64,000 nucleotides of DNA from Sinorhizobium psoraleae. GTDB taxonomy: Bacteria; Pseudomonadota; Alphaproteobacteria; Rhizobiales; Rhizobiaceae. This document shows positions 35,444 to 42,945 of the stretch, in pieces (position 1 is the first letter of the stretch; every line of letters begins with the position of its first letter). The position numbers and the translations under genes were made by a program. The notes under the pieces are model-generated. The model was given only the letters and a program-made list of their open reading frames with translations. It was not told the origin of the DNA and did not search any database. The stretch lies in contig NZ_JABEKV010000004.1 in assembly GCF_013283645.1 (NCBI RefSeq), forward strand, positions 310,001-374,000. Reading direction: 5' to 3'.

Positions 35444-36334
35444 ATGAACATGATGTTGCGCCACGCGCTCCCGCTCCTCGAAATGGACGTGCTGAAGACC
35501 TTTGTCGCCATTGCCGAAACCGGCAACTTTACGACTGCGGCGGAGACCGTCTACCGCACGCCGTCGGCTGTCTCGATGCAGATCAAAAAGCTGGAGGAGC
35601 TGCTCGGCTGCACGCTGTTCCTGCGCGACGCGCGCTCGGTGTCGCTGACACCGAAGGGCGAAATGCTGCTTGGCTTTGCCCGGCGGCTATTGTCGCTCAA
35701 CAATGAAACGGTATCGCGGTTCCTTCTGCCCGACATGAACGGCGTCGTCCGGGTCGGCGCGCCGGAGGATGTCGGCGAGCGGATCCTCCCGGACGTGCTG
35801 AAGCGCTTTGCCGACTCCTACCCGAATGTCACCGTCGACGTATCGATCGGCATGAGCAACGCCATGCGCAAGCGGGTCGACGAGCATCGGCTCGACATCG
35901 CCATCTTCAACAGCCTGACCGACGATGTGCCGAAGGACACGGAAATCCTGATGCAGGAAAAACTTGTCTGGGCCGGCGTGAAATGCGGCAATGCGCATCT
36001 GCGCGATCCTCTGCCGGTTTCCATGTGGGAAGACGGCTGCGTCTGGCGCGCCGATGCGGTCGAGAAGCTGTCCCGGGCGGGGCGCAAGTTCCGCATCGCG
36101 TTCCTGAGCGCCTATACCACCGGGCAGCGGGCCGCGGTGCTCGCCGGACTCGCCATTGCGCCGCTGCCGCGCTATCTCGTCCGCGGCGAGATGGTGCCGC
36201 TCGGCGAACACGACGGGCTGCCGGATCTCGGCCATTACGACATTGGGCTCAAGGTCATCGATGATGCGCCGGCGCCGGTGCTGGCGGTCGCCGAACATGT
36301 GCGCGCCGCCTTTGCTGAACTGCAGATGCAGTAG
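35444..36334 (+). CDS. LysR family transcriptional regulator
   Basis: This is a 296-residue regulator with an N-terminal winged helix-turn-helix (LLEMDVLKTFVAIAETGNFTTAAETVYRTPSAVSMQIKKLEELLG) and a substrate-binding-like effector domain (residues ~100-290). It has Ser-Ala-Val at the recognition helix like other LTTRs. The start ATG 35444 follows TGAGGA. It is divergent from the small DUF1127-side genes, which may be its targets; effector unknown. Confidence 0.92.
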   Translation: MNMMLRHALPLLEMDVLKTFVAIAETGNFTTAAETVYRTPSAVSMQIKKLEELLGCTLFLRDARSVSLTPKGEMLLGFARRLLSLNNETVSRFLLPDMNGVVRVGAPEDVGERILPDVLKRFADSYPNVTVDVSIGMSNAMRKRVDEHRLDIAIFNSLTDDVPKDTEILMQEKLVWAGVKCGNAHLRDPLPVSMWEDGCVWRADAVEKLSRAGRKFRIAFLSAYTTGQRAAVLAGLAIAPLPRYLVRGEMVPLGEHDGLPDLGHYDIGLKVIDDAPAPVLAVAEHVRAAFAELQMQ

Positions 36335-36436
36335 ATCCGTTCAACTCATTGAAGAGTCGCGTTCTGGCGCCGCGTGTTCGATCGAATGCGCGGCGCTTCG
36401 CTTTCCGGGACTGTCGTCGCACGCCGATTGACAGAA

Positions 36437-36469
36437 ATAAGTCATGACTTATAATAAGCCATGACTTAT
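36437..36469. promoter_or_regulatory. Double palindromic operator overlapping the arsR-family start codon
   Basis: ATAAGTCATGACTTAT (36437-36452) is a perfect 16-bp palindrome, and ATAAGCCATGACTTAT (36454-36469) is the same with one mismatch. The second includes the ATG of the ArsR-type gene (36461). Two sites on nearly two helical turns suggest cooperative autorepression. Confidence 0.8.
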
Positions 36470-36772
36470 GAAGATAGATTGTTCGCAGCTCTTGCCGACC
36501 CGACCCGGCGCGCGATTTTCGAGCGTGTCGCCGGGCGGCGGCAGTCGGTCGCGGAGTTGGCGCGGGGAATGCCGGTGTCGCAGCCGGCGATTTCGCAGCA
36601 TTTAAAGGTGTTGAAGGAAGCGCGGCTCGTTCGTGACGAGCCTTCCGGCGCGCGCCGGATCTATTCGATCGATCCGGAGGGGCTAGGGCCTCTCCGCGCA
36701 TGGCTCGACCGCTTCTGGAGCGACCAGCTTGCCGCCTTCAAGGCCGTGGTCGAGACGGCGGACGATAACTGA
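36461..36772 (+). CDS. ArsR family transcriptional regulator
   Basis: This 103-residue winged-helix repressor (MTYEDRLFAALADPTRRAIF, VAELARGMPVSQPAISQHLKVLKEARLV) has no Cys and few His, so it does not sense metals in the classical ArsR way. It belongs to the common type paired with an SRPBCC/AHSA1 protein. Its start codon lies within the second palindrome, implying autoregulation. The partner gene begins 39 bp downstream. Confidence 0.92.
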   Translation: MTYEDRLFAALADPTRRAIFERVAGRRQSVAELARGMPVSQPAISQHLKVLKEARLVRDEPSGARRIYSIDPEGLGPLRAWLDRFWSDQLAAFKAVVETADDN

Positions 36773-36811
36773 CACAGCATGACATCATCGATGCAACGGG
36801 AGGAAAGCATC

Positions 36812-37279
36812 ATGCACACGATAGACCCGGCACCGGTCCGCAAGTCCGTCACTGTCCGCGCATCGCCGGAGAAAGCCTTCGATGTCTTCGTCAACGGCAT
36901 GGGAAGCTGGTGGATCAAGGGCCATAGCCTGACCGAGTCCGGCCAGAAGACGGTTGTCGTCGAGGCCATTGCCGGTGGCCGCTGGTACGAGATCGGCAAT
37001 GCCGGCGAAGAGCGGGACTGGGGCCGTGTCATCGCTTGCGACCGACCAAACCGCATCCTCTTCGCCTGGCAGCTCAACGCCGAATTCGACTTCGATCCCG
37101 CGTTCCGCACCGAAGTGGAGGTGCTGTTCGAGGCGAAGGGGGAGAACGAGACGACAGTCGTCCTCGAACATCGCCAGCTCGAGAGTTATGGCGCCAGAAC
37201 CCAGGAACTGCGGGGCGTGCTCGATTCGGAGAGCGGCTGGGGCGGGTTGCTGGCGTCCTATGTCGCCAAGATGGCGTAA
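36812..37279 (+). CDS. SRPBCC (AHSA1-like) domain protein
   Basis: This is a 155-residue START/Bet v1-fold protein (KSVTVRASPEKAFDVFVNGMGSWW..., FRTEVEVLFEAKGENETTVVLEHRQLE, GGLLASYVAKM). The fold makes a hydrophobic ligand cavity. It is co-transcribed with the ArsR-type regulator, a frequent pairing. The natural ligand is unknown. ATG 36812 is preceded by GGGAGGAAAG. Confidence 0.9.
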   Translation: MHTIDPAPVRKSVTVRASPEKAFDVFVNGMGSWWIKGHSLTESGQKTVVVEAIAGGRWYEIGNAGEERDWGRVIACDRPNRILFAWQLNAEFDFDPAFRTEVEVLFEAKGENETTVVLEHRQLESYGARTQELRGVLDSESGWGGLLASYVAKMA

Positions 37280-37302
37280 CTCACAGGAGGCCCGCGCCAA
37301 GC

Positions 37303-37554
37303 TCACCGCATCGACATCAAGTTGGTCATCAGGCCAGCCTTGATCTCGATGGCGGGTCTCGATTCCAGCGCGTTGGCCGGATAGCCGATGTCCTGCAGCT
37401 GGTCGTGGCCAAGGCTTTCGAGCGCTCTCAGCGTCTGCGCGTGCCGGTGCTGCTTTGCAAAGGCAGCTGCGGCACAGGCGAGGCGCTCTTTCAGAGCGTG
37501 GACGATATCGCCGGCGTGGGTTGCGTATCCGGAGCGATAGTCTGTGGTAGCCAT
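37303..37554 (-). CDS. Small DUF1127-like protein
   Basis: This 83-residue protein contains RHAQTLRALESLGHDQLQDIGYP, close to the DUF1127 core in which an L-x-x-L-x-D-I-G-x motif follows a basic helix. GGAGG precedes ATG 37554. It is convergent with the SRPBCC gene and divergent from the large SARP-type regulator. Function unknown. Confidence 0.7.
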   Translation of the reverse strand: MATTDYRSGYATHAGDIVHALKERLACAAAAFAKQHRHAQTLRALESLGHDQLQDIGYPANALESRPAIEIKAGLMTNLMSMR

Positions 37555-37726
37555 CTCGGCCTCCATCTTCGAACTGATGGAGGGAGCTTGCCATGGCCGC
37601 GTTTTACCGCTGTTCAGGCGGGAGTGAAATGCGGATGAGACCGAAGGGGACGAGCGCTAAATCTGCGTTAAATCGAACGCAATCAATGCTAACGTGGCTC
37701 GCATTTCGTGAAAACGGAGCCAGCGC

Positions 37727-39715
37727 ATGCGCATTCGGTTGCTCGGGGATCTCACCGTCGTTTCGCCTTCGGACGAGCCGGTCAAGTTTACGACGCGCAA
37801 GACCGCGCTCGTCTTTGCCGCCCTGGTTCTCTCCGGGCGGCGCGGCGTGCGAAGGGCCTTGCTGGCCGATGCCTTCTGGCCGGGGCGCGGCGAGGTCCAG
37901 GCGCGCAACAGCCTGCGCCAGGCGCTCGTCGATATCCGTCGCGCTTTCCCGACCGGCAATGGCGCAGCGATCGAGATCGAGACGGATCTCGAAACCATCA
38001 GCCTTGCCGCCGGTAATGGCGAGGCCGACATTTGGGTCTTCGATCGTCTGATCGAGCGGGGCGGGATCGGCAATCTAGCGGCGGCGGCCGAACTTTATCG
38101 CGGTGATCTCCTTGCGGAGATCTCAATTCCCGAAGAACTCGAGCAATGGTTTCGGCCGCATGTCAGCAGCTACCGGCAGAAGGCGCTGCAGCTCGTCGAT
38201 CGGTTGAGCCGCGACCTGAAGGGTGGCGGCGACACGGCTGGCGAGTTGGCCTGCGAGCGCCTGGCGGAGCGGCTGCTCGCTTCGGAACCCGCCGCCGAGG
38301 AGGCGCACCGCGCCATGATCCGGATCTACCAGCATCGCGGGCAGGCGAACGCCGCCATGCGGCAATATCTCCTCTGTCGCGAAGCCCTGCAGCGGGAACT
38401 CGGTGTCGAGCCGGAAGCGGCGACGAGGGCGTTGATCGAAAAGCCTACGGGCCCGCAGACGCAGGAGAAGGCGCCGTCCGTCGCGGCTGCGAAAACCCAC
38501 GCCGCGGTGCCCCCCGAAAGGGAACAGCCTTCTGTCGTTGTCATGCCCTTCGACAATCTGAGCAGCGAGGAGGATGACTATTTCGTCGATGGCGTCGTCG
38601 AGGAGATCACCGCGGCGCTGTCGCGCGTTCGCGATTTCTTCGTAATCGCCCGCCAATCGGCCTTCACCTACAAGGGCCGCTTTATCGATGTGCGCGAGGT
38701 GGGAGCGGAGCTCGGCGTTTCCTATGTGGTGGAGGGCACGGTTCGACGCGGTGGCAATCGCCTGCGCATCTCGGTGCAACTGGTCGATGCGGAATCGCGC
38801 AAGCAATTGTGGTCGGATCGCTACGAAGGGGCGAGCGCGGATCTGTTCGAGTTCCAGGACCGGATCGCGGCCCAGGTCGCCGGCGCGATCCATCCGGCGG
38901 TGCGCCACGCGGAGATCGAATCCGCGACGCGAAAGCCGCCCGCAAATCTCAGAGCCTACGACCTCGTGATGCGCGCCTTCCCGAAGCTCTGGGGCCAGAA
39001 TGCCGCGGCAATCGCGGAGGCGATGAAGACCCTTCAGGAAGCGCTGCAGCTCGACCCGAAATATGGTCGGGCGCATGCGCTGCTTGCCTGGTGCCACGCG
39101 CTAAACATCACCTATCTCTGGTCGCCGGACCAGGCCGCCGAGTTGCGGACCATGTTCGCGGCCATCGATCGGGCATCTGGCCTGGTCGAGGACGATCCGA
39201 CGGCGCTGACGGCTTGTGGAGCAGCCGCTAGTCTTGGCGGCGACCAGCAAAGAGCGTCCGCGTTCATCGAAAGCGCACTTGCGCTTGATCCGAACAATGC
39301 CTGGGCCTGGACCCGTTACGGCTGGGTCGGGATCTACCAGGACCAGGCGACCGAGGCGCAGGAGCGATTCGAGCGGGCGATGCGGCTGAGTCCGCTCGAC
39401 CCCTTCGCCTTCAACATGCGCATGGGGCTCGGGGCTGCCTACGCGCTGGCCGGCCGGTTTTCGGAAGCGGCCGCGATCGCCCGGGACGTGGTCACACGCC
39501 ATACGAACGTCACCTGGGCGTATCGTCAATTGGCGGCCTGGGCAGCCATGAACGACGACATGAAGACAGCCCATTGGGCGGCCGAGCGGTTTCTCGCCAT
39601 TCAGCCCGACTACACGATCGCGAAATATGTCGCGCTTCCCTCGCTGCGTGACGTCAGCCGTTTCCGCGAAACGATGGCGGCAGGCATGAAGAAGGCGGGC
39701 CTGCCGGAGAATTAG
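37727..39715 (+). CDS. SARP/BTAD-type regulator with TolB-like domain and TPR repeats
   Basis: This is a 662-residue cytoplasmic protein. An OmpR-type winged helix (residues 1-85, MRIRLLGDLTVVSPSDEPVKF) leads into a bacterial transcriptional activator domain (~95-235, with AAELYRGDLLAEI and VEPEAATRALIE). A linker follows, then a TolB/FlgO-like domain (~265-395, PSVVVMPFDNLSSEEDDYFVDGVVEEITAALSRV, YVVEGTVRRGGNRLRISVQL), then TPR-like repeats (~420-640). This architecture is common in Rhizobiales in place of adenylate cyclase domains, and no nucleotide-cyclase motif is present. Target genes are unknown. Confidence 0.9.
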   Translation: MRIRLLGDLTVVSPSDEPVKFTTRKTALVFAALVLSGRRGVRRALLADAFWPGRGEVQARNSLRQALVDIRRAFPTGNGAAIEIETDLETISLAAGNGEADIWVFDRLIERGGIGNLAAAAELYRGDLLAEISIPEELEQWFRPHVSSYRQKALQLVDRLSRDLKGGGDTAGELACERLAERLLASEPAAEEAHRAMIRIYQHRGQANAAMRQYLLCREALQRELGVEPEAATRALIEKPTGPQTQEKAPSVAAAKTHAAVPPEREQPSVVVMPFDNLSSEEDDYFVDGVVEEITAALSRVRDFFVIARQSAFTYKGRFIDVREVGAELGVSYVVEGTVRRGGNRLRISVQLVDAESRKQLWSDRYEGASADLFEFQDRIAAQVAGAIHPAVRHAEIESATRKPPANLRAYDLVMRAFPKLWGQNAAAIAEAMKTLQEALQLDPKYGRAHALLAWCHALNITYLWSPDQAAELRTMFAAIDRASGLVEDDPTALTACGAAASLGGDQQRASAFIESALALDPNNAWAWTRYGWVGIYQDQATEAQERFERAMRLSPLDPFAFNMRMGLGAAYALAGRFSEAAAIARDVVTRHTNVTWAYRQLAAWAAMNDDMKTAHWAAERFLAIQPDYTIAKYVALPSLRDVSRFRETMAAGMKKAGLPEN

Positions 39716-39795
39716 ATCACTTTCGCAACAATGAAATGATTTAACTTCTTGAAACTACGTGGTCCGGCCGGAAACCCGTTACGCACCGAAATTAT

Positions 39796-40950
39796 TCAGC
39801 CCGCCGGCAGACGCTGCCTGACTATGGCGGCCTGGAAGAGGGCGCCGTGAATCAGCCCGGCGTCGTTGAAATCGTAGGCAGGATTGTGCAGCGGCGCGGA
39901 GTCCCTGCCGTTGCCTAGAAAGACGAAGCAGCCCGGAACGTGTTCGAGGAAGCGGGCGAAATCCTCGGATCCAGTCATCGGCTCGCGAGCCGTTGCAATA
40001 TGATCCGGTTCGAACAAGGTTCTTGCGGCGGCGAAGGCTTCCTCGACGAGGGCCGCCTCGTTGAGGAGGGGCACGAATTCGCGCGTATAGGTCACCTCGG
40101 CGGAGACGTTGTAGGTCAGCGCCGTGCCTTCCGCGATCACGCGCATCTGCTTCTCGATCTCGGCACTCACTTCCGGCCGGAAGCTGCGCGCATCGCCAAG
40201 GATGCGGGCAAGGCCGGGCAGGGCGTTGCGGGTGCCGTCAGTGATAAGTTCCGTGACCGAGACGACGCCGATATCAGCGGGACTTAAGCGGCGCGAGACG
40301 ATCGTCTGCAGGTTGGTGACGAGGGCGCAGGCGGCGACCAGCACCTCGTTGGCCGCGTGGGGCCGGGCCGCATGGCCGCCGACGCCCTTGAGGACGATTT
40401 CGAAATTGTCTTCCGCCGACATGATGGCGCCGGCACGGGTCTCGAAATGGCCGACCGGAAGCCCCGGCATGTTGTGCAGCCCGTAGATTTCCTCGAACGG
40501 GAACCGCTCCATCAGCCCGTCGTCGAGCATGGCGAGTGCGCCCTTGCCCCATTCCTCCGCCGGCTGAAAGATGAAGCGCACGGTGCCATCGAAGCCGCCG
40601 TCTTCGGTGAGCAACTTTGCGGCACCGAGCAACATCGTCGTGTGGCCGTCGTGGCCGCAGGCATGCATGACGCCTGGGTTTTGCGAGCGATACTCGAGCG
40701 CTCCCTGTTCCGGAATGCGCAGCGCGTCCATGTCGGCGCGAAGCGCAATGGCTCGGTGGCTGTTGCCGCTGCGGAGCGTACCGACGACGCCGGTGCCGCC
40801 GACGCCTTCGGCGACATCAAGGCCGAACTCACTGAGCTTCGCCACGACGAAGGCGGAGGTCCGCTTCTCCTCGAAGCCGAATTCCGGATGGGCGTGAAGA
40901 TCGCGCCGCCATCCGCGCATTTCGCGTTCGAGCAGTTTCAGGTCAGCCAT
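39796..40950 (-). CDS. M20 family amidohydrolase (hippurate hydrolase/IAA-amino acid hydrolase type)
   Basis: This is a 384-residue metallo-amidase. The di-metal site is visible: HACGHDGHTTMLLG, QPAEEWGKGA (Glu general base and ligand), the HxxxxP-type region GLHNMPGLPVGH, and a C-terminal His in SAPLHNPAYDFND. Family members cleave N-acyl or N-aroyl amino acids. The start at 40950 follows GGAGG and lies inside the end of the upstream ammonia-lyase gene (8-bp overlap), so the two form an operon. Confidence 0.92.
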   Translation of the reverse strand: MADLKLLEREMRGWRRDLHAHPEFGFEEKRTSAFVVAKLSEFGLDVAEGVGGTGVVGTLRSGNSHRAIALRADMDALRIPEQGALEYRSQNPGVMHACGHDGHTTMLLGAAKLLTEDGGFDGTVRFIFQPAEEWGKGALAMLDDGLMERFPFEEIYGLHNMPGLPVGHFETRAGAIMSAEDNFEIVLKGVGGHAARPHAANEVLVAACALVTNLQTIVSRRLSPADIGVVSVTELITDGTRNALPGLARILGDARSFRPEVSAEIEKQMRVIAEGTALTYNVSAEVTYTREFVPLLNEAALVEEAFAAARTLFEPDHIATAREPMTGSEDFARFLEHVPGCFVFLGNGRDSAPLHNPAYDFNDAGLIHGALFQAAIVRQRLPAG

Positions 40951-42190
40951 TTGTTTCCTCCGCCAATGCAACGGCAGCGTGCACGCATCGCGCCCGATTG
41001 GTTTTTGCGCAGACTTGTGCCGGCGTCATGCCGACAAGCTCGGCATAGCGCTCTGGGTCTGTCGCGCCTTCGGTATTGAAAAGCAGGATCCGCGCGTTTT
41101 CATCGAGACCGACGGCCGCCCGAATTGCCGGGGTCGATGCCGCCCGGATGAGGCCTGCCAGTCCGGCGCCGCCGCTTTCTCCGGCGACGATTGCCGGATC
41201 GTGGCCGGACGGGCGCGCCAGCCGGTTCATCGCTGCAATGGCGTCATCCTCGTCGACGGTCATGAAGACGTCCGCCACATGCTTGAGCACCCGCCAGGCG
41301 ACAAGCGAGGGGTCATAGCATTCGAGCATGGCCATCACCGTCGGCTCGCCATGTGCGATCTTCACGGGATGCCCGGCACGCGCGGTTTCGAAGATGCAGG
41401 CTGCACGCACCGGGTCGACGACGGTGAAGGTCGGCCGCCGGTCGCCGAATGTAAGCGCGAGATGACCGCTGACGGCTGCGGCGACGCCACCGACACCCGC
41501 CTGCACGAAGACATGCGTCGGCGGTTCCGGCAGCCGGCGCAGCGCCTCCCGGACCATTGCCGTATAGCCCTGCATCACCAATCCGGGAATGCGCTCATAA
41601 CCCGCCCAGGACGTATCTGAGACGATCGTCCAGCCGTGCTCGGTCGCGACCCGCGCCGCTTCCGCAACCGTATCATCGTAGGTACCGTCGACACGGACCA
41701 TCTCGGCGCGGAAACGAGAGATCGCCGCCACGCGCGCCTCGCTGACGCCGCCGTGAACGAAGATCACCGCCTTCGCGCCAACAAGCTCGGCCCCTTGCGC
41801 CACCGAGCGGCCGTGATTGCCGTCGGTCGCGCAGGCGAAGGTCATCGTCGCCGCCACCGCCATCACCTCCGGCGAATGCAGCTCGGCGATATCGACCGGG
41901 CGTCCGAGGCGCCGTTGCGCCTCCTCCAGAACCAGCCGGATCACCGCATAGGCGCCGCCGAGCGCCTTGAAGCTGCCGAGACTCAGCCGATGGCCCTCAT
42001 CCTTGACATGGAGCGCGCCGACGCCGAGCTCGCGGGCGAGCGCCGGCAGCGCATGCAGCGGCGTCTCGGCATGATTGGTGCGATGCGCCAGGAAGCGCTC
42101 GACCGTGTTTGCCCCGTTTTCTCCAAGCGTTTCGGCATCAGTCGGCTCGAGCGGCTTGTTGTAGTCCGGATGGGTATTCAGAACAAACAT
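40943..42190 (-). CDS. Diaminopropionate ammonia-lyase
   Basis: This 415-residue fold-type II PLP enzyme converts 2,3-diaminopropionate to pyruvate and two ammonia. The PLP-binding Lys lies in HRLSLGSFKALGGAYA, with substrate-loop ATDGNHGRSVAQGAELVGA, TSWAGYERIPGLVMQGY and the glycine loop QAGVGGVAAAV. The FKALGG and WAGYERIP motifs separate it from threonine dehydratases. It is divergent from the Lrp-type gene and coupled to the amidohydrolase. Confidence 0.9.
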   Translation of the reverse strand: MFVLNTHPDYNKPLEPTDAETLGENGANTVERFLAHRTNHAETPLHALPALARELGVGALHVKDEGHRLSLGSFKALGGAYAVIRLVLEEAQRRLGRPVDIAELHSPEVMAVAATMTFACATDGNHGRSVAQGAELVGAKAVIFVHGGVSEARVAAISRFRAEMVRVDGTYDDTVAEAARVATEHGWTIVSDTSWAGYERIPGLVMQGYTAMVREALRRLPEPPTHVFVQAGVGGVAAAVSGHLALTFGDRRPTFTVVDPVRAACIFETARAGHPVKIAHGEPTVMAMLECYDPSLVAWRVLKHVADVFMTVDEDDAIAAMNRLARPSGHDPAIVAGESGGAGLAGLIRAASTPAIRAAVGLDENARILLFNTEGATDPERYAELVGMTPAQVCAKTNRARCVHAAVALAEETNG

Positions 42191-42206
42191 GGGCGTCCTC
42201 GTTCAT

Positions 42207-42308
42207 CAGCGGGATGAGGAAAAGTGTATGCGGTTTTCCGCCCGCATCCCGCGCCGCAAAGAGCGGGATGACGAAAAGTGTGATGCGGTTTCTCCGCCCG
42301 CATCCCGC
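42207..42308. repeat. Tandem pair of short palindromic repeats
   Basis: Two ~48-bp copies (42207-42252 and 42260-42308), each GCGGGATGA[G/C]GAAAAGTG ... CCGCCCGCATCCCGC, lie head to tail between the ammonia-lyase and lrp-type genes. Each can fold as a hairpin (GCGGGATG/CATCCCGC). Confidence 0.8.
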
Positions 42309-42406
42309 CTCAAATCAGCAGATTGGCGAATTTGTATTGCACTGTGCATGAAAAATGCGCTGTATTCCGGCGCCTGAAATGCAAGTTTGTTTCGTGGAAA
42401 GAACGC

Positions 42407-42886
42407 TTGGCAAAGACTCGTCCCGAAATCGCCCTCGATTCCTTCGACCTTGCGATCCTGAAGATCCTGCAGAAGGACAATGCCACGCCGCAGCGAACGA
42501 TTGGCGAGGCGGTCAATCTCTCGGCGCCGGCGGTGCAGCGGCGGATCAAGCGCATGGAGGAGGCGGGTGTCATCGCGGCCAATTGCGCCATCGTAGATCC
42601 GGCCAGGGTCGGCCAACCGATCACGATCTTCGTCGAGGTAGAGGTGATCAGCGAGACGGCCGAACTGATCGACGCGGCGAAGGCGGAGTTTTCGGCCGCG
42701 CCGGAGGTACAGCAATGCTACTACGTCACAGGCGAGGCGGATTTCATTCTGGTCATCGTCGTCGCGACCATGGCCGACTACGAGGCGCTCACGCGACGCC
42801 TCTTCTTCGGCAACAACAACGTCAAAAGATTCCGCACCTTCGTTGCGATGGATCGGGTGAAGGTCGGGCTGACGGTGCCGCTTTAA
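42407..42886 (+). CDS. Lrp/AsnC family regulator
   Basis: This 159-residue regulator has an N-terminal helix-turn-helix (IALDSFDLAILKILQKDNATPQRTIGEAVNLSAPAVQRRIKRMEEAGVI) and a C-terminal RAM ligand-binding domain (PITIFVEVEV, QQCYYVTGEADFILVIVVATMADYEAL). The frame has no ATG at the right place. TTG at 42407 behind GGAAAG gives a normal family length; a TTG at 42323 is possible. Divergence from the diaminopropionate ammonia-lyase operon suggests it controls that operon in response to an amino acid. Confidence 0.88.
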   Translation: MAKTRPEIALDSFDLAILKILQKDNATPQRTIGEAVNLSAPAVQRRIKRMEEAGVIAANCAIVDPARVGQPITIFVEVEVISETAELIDAAKAEFSAAPEVQQCYYVTGEADFILVIVVATMADYEALTRRLFFGNNNVKRFRTFVAMDRVKVGLTVPL

Positions 42887-42945
42887 GGCTCAAATTCGGG
42901 TGGTGATCCCGGATCGCCCCGATGAGCAGGGATGGGCAATTGCGC

